Part shown: positions 16,140 to 23,736 of the stretch, piece by piece
How the letters are laid out: every line of letters starts with the position of its first letter
Numbering within the stretch: the stretch's first letter is position 1
NCBI GenBank assembly: GCA_029259635.1
Contig: JAJDEU010000047.1
Coordinates: 1-64,000, forward strand
DNA from: Planctomycetota bacterium
Lineage (GTDB): Bacteria > Planctomycetota > UBA1135 > GCA-002686595
Reading direction: 5' to 3'
Length of the DNA: 64,000 bases
The notes under the pieces: generated by a model
What the model saw: the letters and a program-made list of their open reading frames with translations, nothing else
Told to the model about the DNA's origin: nothing
The model's database searches: none
Program-made: the position numbers and the translations under genes

Positions 16140-18074
16140 ATGTCTGTGCTCGCCAAGCAGGACAATCGTCGTGGAGCGTCGGGGGTTTCGGCCCCCGGCG
16201 CTGTGCGTCGTTTCAAAGAGAGCTACCGGCTTCGTCTCCAGTCCTTCAAGGAGGCTGTCGCAGACGGAACGGTGCCCGAGGGCACGATCTGGCTCGTCCG
16301 GATCATTGAGGCCGGCCAGTCCCTCAACGGGAAGACCTACACCGAGACCGCGCTTCGAGCGGCCGCGCCGGTCTTCGAGGGCGTCACCGTCCAGAACTAC
16401 GCCTGGAGTCAGGACCCGACCGCGGACGACGCGGACCACCTGCCAGACGCCGTCGCCGAGACGGAAGGCCGTGGGCTGCAGGGCAACCAGGTCGGATCAC
16501 TCGAAGGCGTCCACTACAACGAGGAGGCCAAGTCGCTCGACGGGTTCCTCAAGGTCTACGACGCCAAGTTCCGCGAGCACCTGCTCACGGCGTTCAAGCT
16601 CGGCGACGTCGGCGAAGGTGGCGAGCGGGACACGTTCGGCTTCTCGATCGACGCTGACGGGACCGAGGACGAGAACGAGAACGTCCTCTCGATCACCGCT
16701 GCGCACGAGCTGACCGCCGTCAACAACCCAGCGGCAGGCGGACGGATCCGCAGGCTGGTCGCCTCGACGGGACCCGTCGACGCCCCCAAACCAGAAGACG
16801 CAGACCTCACCGAGAGCGCCAAGGCCACGACGAGTGCGCCTGGTGAGATCGGGGAGCAGGTCAAAGGCGAGCAGGAGAAGCACGTGAAAAAGTCGAAGCT
16901 CATGGAGTCCCTCGGTCGGCGTGTCGCCCTGCGCGAGAACGCCCTGGAGGACAAGGCCCGCATGGACATGCTCATGCGCGCCTTCTCCGACGAAATGGAC
17001 TCGCTCCGCTGGGGCGAGGCCTCGAAGCTCCCCATGGCTGAGCAGGTCGCGTTCGCGCAGAACCTGACCCGCGATCTCGCGGGGGCGCTCGGCGGCGGCG
17101 GCGGCGAGGGCATGCAAGAGTCCCTCAAGGACGCCAAGCTCAAAGAGAACGCCGCGACACTCGCGGGCGAGCTCAAGCTGTGGGCGGACCAACTGTCCAC
17201 CGCGGCCGACGAGGACGTTCCGGCCATGCTGGAACAGATCCGCGAAGCGATCACCAAGGCTTTGGACGCGGTGTCCGAAGGCACCGACGACGACACGACC
17301 GAAGACGAAGACACGGAAGCCCAGGAGGCCAGCGTGGCAAACAGCGAAGCGAGTGGCGCGGAGAACGCGACCCAGGACGACTTCGCCCGCATGAGCGCGG
17401 GCATGACCGAGAAGCTCAAGGAGGCGCTGAAGACCGGCGACCCCGTGAAGCTCCGCGAGGCGGCCGTGGAGGTCGTGGGCGAAGAGCCCCAGCTCGACGA
17501 GAAGGACAAGGAGATCGCGTCCCTCAAGGAGAAGCTCAAGGGCCAGGCGATCGAGAAGGCCATGGCCTCTCTCACCGAGTCGCTCGCCGAGGGTGCGGGT
17601 CCCACGGTCCTGCGCCTGATCGACAAGAACGCGCTGACCTTCAACGAGGACTTCAGCGAGGTCAGCGGCCTCAAGGAGGCCGTCAAGGAGGTGGTGAAGA
17701 GCTTCCCCGGCTTCGGCAAGTCCGAGACGGCCGCCGCCAAGGGCGACGACGCCGCCGCGACCGCGGTCGACGACGCGCGCAAGACCGAGTCGACCACCCC
17801 GCCGGCCCCCGAGGGCGAGCGGAAGACCGAGTCGGCCGAAGCCGGCGCGGCCCTCACGCCGCAGCAGGCGGCCCAGGCAGTCATGGCTCAGGAGGCGGCC
17901 GGCGTGGCCGCGCTCGGGCAGGACGTCAAGCTGCGCGAGTCGATCAAGCCCGGATCGCTCAAGCCCAACGCGGCAAACATGCGTCAGCTGAAGCGCTTCG
18001 AGCGCCAAATGCTGGCGGGGAACTCTCGGGCCATGAAGAAGCACCGCGACCTGCGGACCCAGCTGGGTCTCTAG
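16140..18074 (+). CDS. Prohead protease fused to a probable scaffold (644 aa)
   Basis: I place the start at ATG 16140 (GAAGGA upstream). Residues about 20-210 match the capsid maturation protease fold: WLVRIIEAGQSLNGKTYTET, then GVHYNEEAKSLDGFLKVYD, then FGFSIDADG with the candidate catalytic Ser169, then HELTAVNNPAAGGRI, the usual closing motif. Residues about 220-640 are a long acidic, helical, Ala/Glu/Lys-rich region typical of scaffolding domains that are cleaved during maturation. The major capsid gene follows. No separate scaffold gene is seen, which supports the fusion reading. The catalytic His is not assigned. Confidence 0.75.
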   Translation: MSVLAKQDNRRGASGVSAPGAVRRFKESYRLRLQSFKEAVADGTVPEGTIWLVRIIEAGQSLNGKTYTETALRAAAPVFEGVTVQNYAWSQDPTADDADHLPDAVAETEGRGLQGNQVGSLEGVHYNEEAKSLDGFLKVYDAKFREHLLTAFKLGDVGEGGERDTFGFSIDADGTEDENENVLSITAAHELTAVNNPAAGGRIRRLVASTGPVDAPKPEDADLTESAKATTSAPGEIGEQVKGEQEKHVKKSKLMESLGRRVALRENALEDKARMDMLMRAFSDEMDSLRWGEASKLPMAEQVAFAQNLTRDLAGALGGGGGEGMQESLKDAKLKENAATLAGELKLWADQLSTAADEDVPAMLEQIREAITKALDAVSEGTDDDTTEDEDTEAQEASVANSEASGAENATQDDFARMSAGMTEKLKEALKTGDPVKLREAAVEVVGEEPQLDEKDKEIASLKEKLKGQAIEKAMASLTESLAEGAGPTVLRLIDKNALTFNEDFSEVSGLKEAVKEVVKSFPGFGKSETAAAKGDDAAATAVDDARKTESTTPPAPEGERKTESAEAGAALTPQQAAQAVMAQEAAGVAALGQDVKLRESIKPGSLKPNAANMRQLKRFERQMLAGNSRAMKKHRDLRTQLGL

Positions 18075-18115
18075 GCGCACGGCACACGAAGCAAAGAAAC
18101 AGAAAGGCATAGACC

Positions 18116-19282
18116 ATGGCTGACAAGTTCACCTTCAGTGCCGGCGCGTCCCTCCCTGAGATTCAGGAAGAGGTCGCGTCGGAACTCGCGTTCATTACCC
18201 GGTTCGAGTCCCCGCTCCTGTTGGAGCTGGGTTTCCCCGGTGACCTGGAGCAGGTCGGCAACCCTCGCCACGAGTGGTTGGAAGACGCGCTCCTCCCCAA
18301 CAGCGGCACGATCAACGGTGCCGTGGGTCCCGCCGTCACCACGCTGGTGTTCGACGCGCCCCAGGGTCTCAACTTCCGCCTCGGCGACGAGATCCAGGTC
18401 GAAGGTTCGACCGAGATCATGGTCGTCGTCGCTCCCGCGCCCACCGCGACGAACGTCGAGGTGGTCCGTGGTGCGAAGGCCACGACCGCTGTGGCGATCG
18501 CGGACAACGCGCTCGTCAAGCGGATCAGCAACCCTGCGATCGAGAACGAGACGGCCCCGGCCGCCCGTCCCACGAACCGCAGCCGCGTGGCCAACTACAC
18601 GCAGATCTTCCGCGACACGGCGTCGGTCACCCGCTCCATGCAGAACTCGCAGCTGCTGGGTGGGATCTCCGACGAAATGGAGCACCAGGTCGATCGCGTG
18701 CAGAAGGACCTGATTCGCGATATCGCCAAGGCGGTCATTCGCGGCAAGGTCCAGTCGGTCAACCCCGAGGGCACGACCACCCAGGCCCGCACCATGAACG
18801 GGATCATTCAGTCGATCCTGGCTGGCGCGAACGCGTCGACGATCGACGCCCTCGGCGCTGGTCTCGACGAGTCGCTGATCAACCGCCTCATGCAGGACAT
18901 GTGGACGAAGGGCGGGACCCCTCGCCTGATCGCCGCGCCCCCTGCGCAGCGTCGTCGTCTCTCCGCTCTGCTCCAGGGCCGCCAGCGCTACCAGGTCACC
19001 GACTCGGTGCTCGGCGCGGTCGTCGAGCGGTTCGTCAGCGACTTCGGCGAGGTGGACGTCCTCGCGCCGGACATTCACATTCCGGCCAACACCGTCCTGA
19101 TCCTCGACACCGCCAAGCTCCGTCTCGTGAAGCTCGGCGCGGCCGGCGATCCCTTCGAGGTCATGCCTCTCGCACTGCTTGGCCTGGCCATGCAGCGCGA
19201 GGTCGTCACCGAACTCGGTCTGGAGATCGAGAACGCGGGCGACGGTGGGCACGGCATGCTGACCAACCTCGCGACCACCTAA
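18116..19282 (+). CDS. Major capsid protein, SU10 type (388 aa)
   Basis: This is the main shell protein. It follows the protease and has AGAAAGG before its ATG. The motif NYTQIFRDTASVTRSMQ near residue 162 and the later block DMWTKGGTPRLIAAPPAQRR followed by ANTVLILDTAKLRLVKL are typical of SU10-like major capsid proteins (Pfam DUF5309 group), which adopt the HK97 fold. Residues about 75-130 form an inserted beta domain. Codon use is unusually uniform, as expected for a highly expressed gene. A strong hairpin follows the stop. Confidence 0.85.
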   Translation: MADKFTFSAGASLPEIQEEVASELAFITRFESPLLLELGFPGDLEQVGNPRHEWLEDALLPNSGTINGAVGPAVTTLVFDAPQGLNFRLGDEIQVEGSTEIMVVVAPAPTATNVEVVRGAKATTAVAIADNALVKRISNPAIENETAPAARPTNRSRVANYTQIFRDTASVTRSMQNSQLLGGISDEMEHQVDRVQKDLIRDIAKAVIRGKVQSVNPEGTTTQARTMNGIIQSILAGANASTIDALGAGLDESLINRLMQDMWTKGGTPRLIAAPPAQRRRLSALLQGRQRYQVTDSVLGAVVERFVSDFGEVDVLAPDIHIPANTVLILDTAKLRLVKLGAAGDPFEVMPLALLGLAMQREVVTELGLEIENAGDGGHGMLTNLATT

Positions 19283-19301
19283 GGCCGGGCTGGTCTCAAT
19301 C

Positions 19302-19310
19302 TGCTACTCT
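19302..19310 (+). promoter_or_regulatory. Extended -10 promoter element after capsid gene
   Basis: TGCTACTCT fits TGnTAnnnT and lies 20 bases after the capsid stop, overlapping the left arm of the hairpin at 19309-19344. It could restart transcription for the connector and tail genes. No clear -35 box. Confidence 0.4.
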
Positions 19311-19344
19311 GACGGCCAGCCCCAATCAAGGGCTGGCCGTCAGT
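19309..19344. terminator. 14-bp perfect hairpin after major capsid gene
   Basis: CTGACGGCCAGCCC (19309-19322) pairs perfectly with GGGCTGGCCGTCAG (19331-19344) around an 8-base loop. A weak T-rich stretch (TCTGTAGAGGCTTT) follows. The place after the capsid gene fits a partial terminator that lowers downstream expression, as in many phages. Confidence 0.65.
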
Positions 19345-19382
19345 CTGTAGAGGCTTTGGCGAGCACAACCAGAGGAGAAATC

Positions 19383-20153
19383 ATGGCGAAGAAGCAGCAG
19401 AAGAAGAAGCAGTTCAAGGCCTTCAAGATCGTGGCGAACTTCACGTTCCCCGGAGGCCGGAACTACAGGAAGCGGGACTTCTACCGCGCGGAGACGGCGT
19501 CCGAGGAGGAGAACCTCACGCGCGCCATGTTCGCCGTCGAGCTTGCCGACGACGCGAAGGAGCCTGCGCCGCCGCCGCGCGTCGCGAGTGCCCCGCCTCC
19601 CGCGGCAGCACCAGCGCCCGCGATCGAGGAGACGGTCAGCGACGAGCTCGACTGGAACTTCATGACCAAGACGGCCATGCGCGTCTGGCTGGACAAGTCC
19701 GGCGTCGCGCTCCCGAGTCAGCAGGCGCTCAAGGGAACCTACGAGCAGCTCTGCCGTGACGCCTGGGCCGCGGGCCGCCGCCCCGACCCGCTCTACGGAT
19801 TCCCCGGTGGGCCCGAGCCGAGCCCTGGCCTCCCCGGCCCGGTCGTCAACGCGAAGACCCTGGCCGAGGCGATCGAGGCCGGGGACGCCGCCGCGACCGT
19901 CGTCCCCGACGAAGCGCGCAACGCGCTGAAAGAACTTATGAACCCGCCGGAGCCTCCGGCACCCCCGGCCCCCGAGGCCGCGAAGGAGGACGCCCAGGAA
20001 GGGCCCTCAGCTGGCGCTGACGAGGCGAACGAGGGCGACGCGGGCGAGGACGCCTCCGACGACGAGAGCGCCTCTGAGGTCCTGCCCGAGGGCGAGACCG
20101 AGTTCCCTGTTCCCTCTGGCGCGACGGCGGACACGCCGGCCGACTCGGAGTAG
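19383..20153 (+). CDS. Putative head-tail region protein with SAP-like motif (256 aa)
   Basis: ATG 19383 has AGAGGAGAA upstream. The N-terminus is very basic (MAKKQQKKKQFKAFK), with a beta segment next. A Pro/Ala-rich linker leads to a helical motif (KTAMRVWLDKSGVALPSQQA) resembling small SAP or HeH DNA-binding folds; a similar RVWL motif occurs in the protein at 60847. The rest is Pro/Ala- and acid-rich and probably disordered. Its place directly after the capsid gene often holds a head-completion protein, but no family is confirmed. Confidence 0.6.
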   Translation: MAKKQQKKKQFKAFKIVANFTFPGGRNYRKRDFYRAETASEEENLTRAMFAVELADDAKEPAPPPRVASAPPPAAAPAPAIEETVSDELDWNFMTKTAMRVWLDKSGVALPSQQALKGTYEQLCRDAWAAGRRPDPLYGFPGGPEPSPGLPGPVVNAKTLAEAIEAGDAAATVVPDEARNALKELMNPPEPPAPPAPEAAKEDAQEGPSAGADEANEGDAGEDASDDESASEVLPEGETEFPVPSGATADTPADSE

Positions 20154-20156
20154 CCC

Positions 20157-20987
20157 ATGTCGCTGACCTTCGACCACCCGCACATTGAGACCGGCGACGT
20201 CCACGGCGCGTTCTCGTGCTGGGAGGTCGAAGGTCTCAACCACAACAACAACGACCACGGCCGCCTCTACTTCAGGCTCAACGCTGGCCTGGTCGAAGCG
20301 AGTCGCTCGCGTCAGTTCGGCGCGAGCGATCTCATGGCCAACGGGCCTGACGTCCCGCCCAACACGGTCCTGACCCTGAACGCCCTGAACGGATCAGGTC
20401 TCACGATCCGGGCGTTCAGGGGATCAGGCACCGTCACCGACGCGACGACCGTTCCGCCAGCGATCCCGCTGACGGTCTGGTTCTTCCTCGCGAACGAGGC
20501 GGACCTGCTGCGCAAGGACAACCAGCTCAAGAGCATGCTGATCCGCGGCGAGGTGGACTTCCTCGAACCCATGCGCGACACCATGCGCGAGTTCCTCACC
20601 CGCATGGGCTCGGTCTATCCGCCGCCGCCCACCGTGGGCTACCCCAACGACTACCAGCCGACGCCCGTCGAGACGAACCAGCAGGGCAAGGCCGAGTGGT
20701 ATGCGCAGTTCTTCTGGAGCGTGAACGCCCGAGGCGAGTTCGAGGTCACCGGACTCCAGAACCCTGGCGACTACCGGCAGTGGTTCCTCAACCAGTGCCT
20801 GGCTCTGATCTACTCCCGGAAGGCGAGGATCGGCGACGGGACGGACCCTGTCTACTCGCGGCAGGTCGCATTCCAGGTGGAGGCGAACCGCCTCTGGACC
20901 CTGGTCAAGCCGTGGGTCGACGTCGACCGAAACCAGGTCGCGGACCGGCAGCCGAAGACACGAAACGTGAGGCTCTCGCGTGGCTGA
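20157..20987 (+). CDS. Putative head-tail connector protein (276 aa)
   Basis: The ATG lies three bases after the previous stop. The sequence is mixed alpha/beta with beta-rich ends (NTVLTLNALNGSGLTIRAFR) and a helical middle. It lies between the capsid gene and an HK97 gp10-like gene, where adaptor or stopper proteins are usually coded. The 3' end overlaps the next start by eight bases. Role is inferred from position only. Confidence 0.55.
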   Translation: MSLTFDHPHIETGDVHGAFSCWEVEGLNHNNNDHGRLYFRLNAGLVEASRSRQFGASDLMANGPDVPPNTVLTLNALNGSGLTIRAFRGSGTVTDATTVPPAIPLTVWFFLANEADLLRKDNQLKSMLIRGEVDFLEPMRDTMREFLTRMGSVYPPPPTVGYPNDYQPTPVETNQQGKAEWYAQFFWSVNARGEFEVTGLQNPGDYRQWFLNQCLALIYSRKARIGDGTDPVYSRQVAFQVEANRLWTLVKPWVDVDRNQVADRQPKTRNVRLSRG

Positions 20988-21504
20988 TTCGATCTCGATC
21001 ACGATCGAGAATCCGCTCGGACCTGCGCTGAAGCGTCTCCCGCAGCGAGTGCAGCAGGCGGTCAAGAAGGTCGTGGACGACACGAGCCAGCTCGTGTTCC
21101 AGCGGATCAAGAACGACACGCCGCGCGACTCGGGCAAGCTGGCCGCTGGTTGGAAGCGGACGGTGGAGACCAAGAAGAACGGAGCCGTCTCCACGATCAG
21201 CAACGCCGTGCCCTACGCGAACGTCGTCGAGTTCGGAGGCTACCCGGTGATCCCGGTGGTGAACGCCAGGCCGAACGCGACAGGCCCAGGGCTTCCTCGC
21301 GGCGCGGCCGTGCTCGGCGGATACCCACCAGGGCCCAGGACCCAGACGGCTCCTGGCGGGTCGCCGACCATGCTGAGCAACGTCTCCAAGCAGTCCCCTC
21401 GCGGAATGGTCCGCCAGAACCTTGAGCGGATTCAGGACCGGTTCGTCTTCGACCTTGAGGAGGCGATCGACAAGTCCTTCGCCGAGATCGCCGAGGCCGA
21501 ATGA
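20980..21504 (+). CDS. HK97 gp10-like tail completion protein (174 aa)
   Basis: The GTG start overlaps the previous gene. The pattern NDTPRDSGKLAAGWKRTV (residues about 45-62) followed by PYANVVEFGGYP (about 80-91) is characteristic of the HK97 gp10 family, which joins the neck to the tail. A Pro/Gly-rich loop and a C-terminal helix follow. Length is normal. The 3' end overlaps the next ATG (ATGA). Confidence 0.75.
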   Translation: MADSISITIENPLGPALKRLPQRVQQAVKKVVDDTSQLVFQRIKNDTPRDSGKLAAGWKRTVETKKNGAVSTISNAVPYANVVEFGGYPVIPVVNARPNATGPGLPRGAAVLGGYPPGPRTQTAPGGSPTMLSNVSKQSPRGMVRQNLERIQDRFVFDLEEAIDKSFAEIAEAE

Positions 21505-22013
21505 AAGCGGTCCTGGTTGAGCGCGCGGTCTACCGCTGGTTCGCGGAGGAGTGGAAACAGCCCAAGGGGTTCGGCGACGAGGTCCAGCTCCACCGTCCCG
21601 GCGCTCTGTTCCCAGAGCGGACCGAGCTGTGGATCTACCCGCGCGTGGACTCCTACGTCCCGGCCGCCGCCGTCCGCCCGAGGCGAGGCGAGCAGCACGG
21701 CCAGCTCTCCCTCACGGTCTCGTGCCACGTCAAGAACCCGGCGGGTGGGCGCGAGGACCTGGAGGAGCTGGTCAAGCTGGAGGACTCGGTTCGCGCCGTG
21801 ATCGACGCGTCCTTCCGAGCCGGCGCAGCCAAGATCCTCGACGACGAACGCAGGACGATCGGGATCGTGGACTTTGGAGTGGCGAGCAGCGCACGTTCTT
21901 ACCAGGAGAGCGTCTCAGTTGGTGGAATCACTGTGCCCGGGGTAGACTCGTCGGTGTTGACGGTTGTCGCCGAGATCTCCCCCGTGAAGCCTCGCGTCAA
22001 GCCCTTGCACTAG
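21501..22013 (+). CDS. Putative tail terminator protein (170 aa)
   Basis: The ATG overlaps the previous stop. The protein looks alpha/beta: an N-terminal helix, beta strands (GQLSLTVSCHVKNPAGG), a helix (EELVKLEDSVRAVIDASF) and final strands (SSVLTVVAEISPVK). This order and its place between the gp10-like gene and the tail tube candidate fit tail terminators (lambda gpU type). Similarity is structural inference, not a motif match. Confidence 0.6.
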   Translation: MKAVLVERAVYRWFAEEWKQPKGFGDEVQLHRPGALFPERTELWIYPRVDSYVPAAAVRPRRGEQHGQLSLTVSCHVKNPAGGREDLEELVKLEDSVRAVIDASFRAGAAKILDDERRTIGIVDFGVASSARSYQESVSVGGITVPGVDSSVLTVVAEISPVKPRVKPLH

Positions 22014-22022
22014 GAGAACGTC

Positions 22023-22823
22023 ATGACGATTAAGAACTTCCGCCACGGGCGGCTGATCATTGAAGACGGGTCGCTGCCCGTGCCCATGCAGAAGATCGTG
22101 ACCTTCTCGGGCGCGAGCTTCACCTTCACCGAGTCCCGGACTCGAAACATTGTGCGAGATCGCGGCGAGATCAGGGAGGTGACGGTCGGTGACCAGATCC
22201 CCGTCTCGTGGTCCTTCTCCGCGCAATACGAGGACCGCACCTCGTTCCGCACGCTGGTCGACGGCGTGTTCAACGACCAGGTCGACACGGTCACGGGTCT
22301 CGTCCCCGCGGTGCCGAACCTCGCCGCGCCGACGACCTACGACTACGAGCAGAACTCGCTGCAGGTCCTGTCGACGGACCCCATGGCCGGGATCGCGGCG
22401 AAGCAGCCGGTCGGGACTCCTCCCGCAGCGGACGGCGAGTTCTCCGAGAACGTCGGCACCTCGAACGTCGAGCGCGTGATCGCCGTCCCGGCGATCGACG
22501 GCGTCAACGTCCAGCCTCCGGCTGGCCAGTCGCAGGTCCAGTTCACCTACGACGGCGTCGGCCGTTCGACCCTCGATCCCGCCAGCGTCGCCGCTGGTGC
22601 CTGCACCGGCTCGATCAACTACTTCCGGTTGATCCTGCTGATCTACGATCCCTGCGATCCGCCCTCGGTCAACGACCTGACGATCGGCACGGTCGTCGAG
22701 CGGATCGTGATCGACCAGGCGTGGCTGGACGAGGACTCGTTCTCCGAGAACGAGGAAGCCGACGAGGTCAGCTTCAGCGGTCAGGCGATCGTCGAGAAGG
22801 TCCTGATCGAGCAGGTCAACTAG
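22023..22823 (+). CDS. Putative major tail tube protein (266 aa)
   Basis: The ATG has AGGAGAACG upstream. The sequence is beta-rich, with paired strands (SGASFTFTESRTRNIV, REVTVGDQIPVSWSFSAQYE) and a long loop, and ends with a strand-helix pattern (DEVSFSGQAIVEKVLIEQ), as in siphovirus tail tube proteins. It precedes the tail chaperone and tape measure genes, the usual place for the tube gene. A strong terminator follows, consistent with high expression. Confidence 0.65.
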   Translation: MTIKNFRHGRLIIEDGSLPVPMQKIVTFSGASFTFTESRTRNIVRDRGEIREVTVGDQIPVSWSFSAQYEDRTSFRTLVDGVFNDQVDTVTGLVPAVPNLAAPTTYDYEQNSLQVLSTDPMAGIAAKQPVGTPPAADGEFSENVGTSNVERVIAVPAIDGVNVQPPAGQSQVQFTYDGVGRSTLDPASVAAGACTGSINYFRLILLIYDPCDPPSVNDLTIGTVVERIVIDQAWLDEDSFSENEEADEVSFSGQAIVEKVLIEQVN

Positions 22824-22854
22824 GCCCTTCGGCCCGCGAAGAATTCCTCTGGCT

Positions 22855-22904
22855 AGTGCCCCGCGTCGAGGTCTCCGGACCACGATTCGGGGCACTGCTT
22901 TTGG
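22855..22904 (+). terminator. Intrinsic terminator after tail tube gene
   Basis: AGTGCCCCG (22855-22863) pairs with CGGGGCACT (22888-22896), with a further inner stem GGTC/GACC in the loop, and is followed by GCTTTTGG. This is the clearest Rho-independent terminator in the window. Confidence 0.75.
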
Positions 22905-22916
22905 CTCTCGATCCGG

Positions 22917-22925
22917 TGGTAGACT
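22917..22925 (+). promoter_or_regulatory. Extended -10 promoter element before tail chaperone
   Basis: TGGTAGACT lies just downstream of the terminator and 27 bases before ATG 22952, with AGAGGAGG between. It probably starts a separate transcript for the tail chaperone and tape measure genes. No clear -35 box. Confidence 0.5.
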
Positions 22926-22951
22926 GGCGAGAGCCAGAGGAGGCTACACAC

Positions 22952-23554
22952 ATGGGAATTCTCGGAAGCGTCAAGCTCGTCAAGCGAACCCGGCAGGTCA
23001 TGATCGGCCTGACCGATCAGGGCGAGCCATTCACCGTCAAGGTCAGCGCACCGCCGCTCCAGCTCTCGGACCAGATCGCTCAGCAGATCCCGGAGCCGAA
23101 GCCGCCGCCGCTCATGAACGACAAGGGCAAGCCGCGCCTGCAGACGAACCCGCGGACCGGCGAGCCGATCAAGGACGGGAACGGCCGCCTGGTTCCCATG
23201 GTCGACGAGAACGACGAGCAGTATCTCGCGGAGCTGGAGAACGTCGGGGTCGCTCGCATGACGGCCATGATCTTCGCCTGCACCCAATTCCCCGGCGAGA
23301 GCGCCGTCGTCCAGAACGGGAGCAGCCCCGTCGGCTACCAGCTGGCCAGGTGGAAGGAGCTCGAAGAAGCCGGCTGCGACACCGGTGCCTACCGAGCGCT
23401 GACGAAGGCGGTCACCGCCCTCTCGCAGCCCATGACGAAGGACGAGATCGAGGAGGCCCGGATCGTCCTGGGCACCGACAAGGGAACCAGTGAGGCCGTC
23501 AAGACGGCCATGCGCGACAAGGGCAAGAAGCCTCCCGAGGGAAAGTCCGAGTAG
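22952..23554 (+). CDS. Tail assembly chaperone, short form (lambda gpG-like, 200 aa)
   Basis: The ATG has AGAGGAGG upstream. Residues 1-60 contain a short beta region and Pro-rich loop; the rest is helical and charged, ending KKPPEGKSE. It lies between the tube and tape measure genes, where siphoviruses code for the chaperone that coats the tape measure during tail assembly. Near its 3' end the heptamer GGGAAAG (23539-23545) sits in the correct phase for -1 slippage into the frame of the next small gene. Sequence family not recognised, but context and frameshift make the call strong. Confidence 0.75.
   Translation: MGILGSVKLVKRTRQVMIGLTDQGEPFTVKVSAPPLQLSDQIAQQIPEPKPPPLMNDKGKPRLQTNPRTGEPIKDGNGRLVPMVDENDEQYLAELENVGVARMTAMIFACTQFPGESAVVQNGSSPVGYQLARWKELEEAGCDTGAYRALTKAVTALSQPMTKDEIEEARIVLGTDKGTSEAVKTAMRDKGKKPPEGKSE
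23539..23545 (+). promoter_or_regulatory. Programmed -1 ribosomal frameshift site GGGAAAG
   Basis: In the frame of the upstream gene the bases read G GGA AAG, the X-XXY-YYZ pattern used in phage lambda G/T with the identical heptamer. The -1 frame is open from 23494 through the stop at 23731-23733. Slippage joins 198 residues of the first protein to 62 from the second frame. Confidence 0.8.
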
Positions 23555-23733
23555 GGGTCCTCTGGTGGGCCATGAAGGCCACCGAGCGACTCCACTGGCT
23601 GAGCCTCGACGACTTCTTTGAGCTGCCAAGGGAGAAGCAGATCTTGATTCTGGTCTACGCCCAGGAACGCGACGAAGAGGACGCCGAGCGCAGCCTCATG
23701 AACGCACTCCCGATCCCTGTCCCGGGAGCGTAG
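23545..23733 (+). CDS. Tail assembly chaperone extension (lambda gpT-like, made by frameshift)
   Basis: This frame continues after the slippery site as VRVGVLWWAMKATERLHWL and ends at TAG 23731-23733. An internal ATG at 23572 could also give a free 53-residue protein, but it has no clear ribosome binding site. The product is helical and acidic (DDFFELPREKQILILVYAQE). As in lambda gpGT, the extension would add a tape-measure or tube binding part to a minority of chaperone molecules. The fused product would be about 260 residues. Confidence 0.75.
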   Translation, partial: VRVGVLWWAMKATERLHWLSLDDFFELPREKQILILVYAQERDEEDAERSLMNALPIPVPGA

Positions 23734-23736
23734 GGC

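Noticed and set aside
14228..16216. 662-codon open frame on the minus strand
   Set aside because: Antisense to two virion protein genes with repeats and paralogy; the Arg/Asp/Val-rich translation has no domain and no ribosome binding site.
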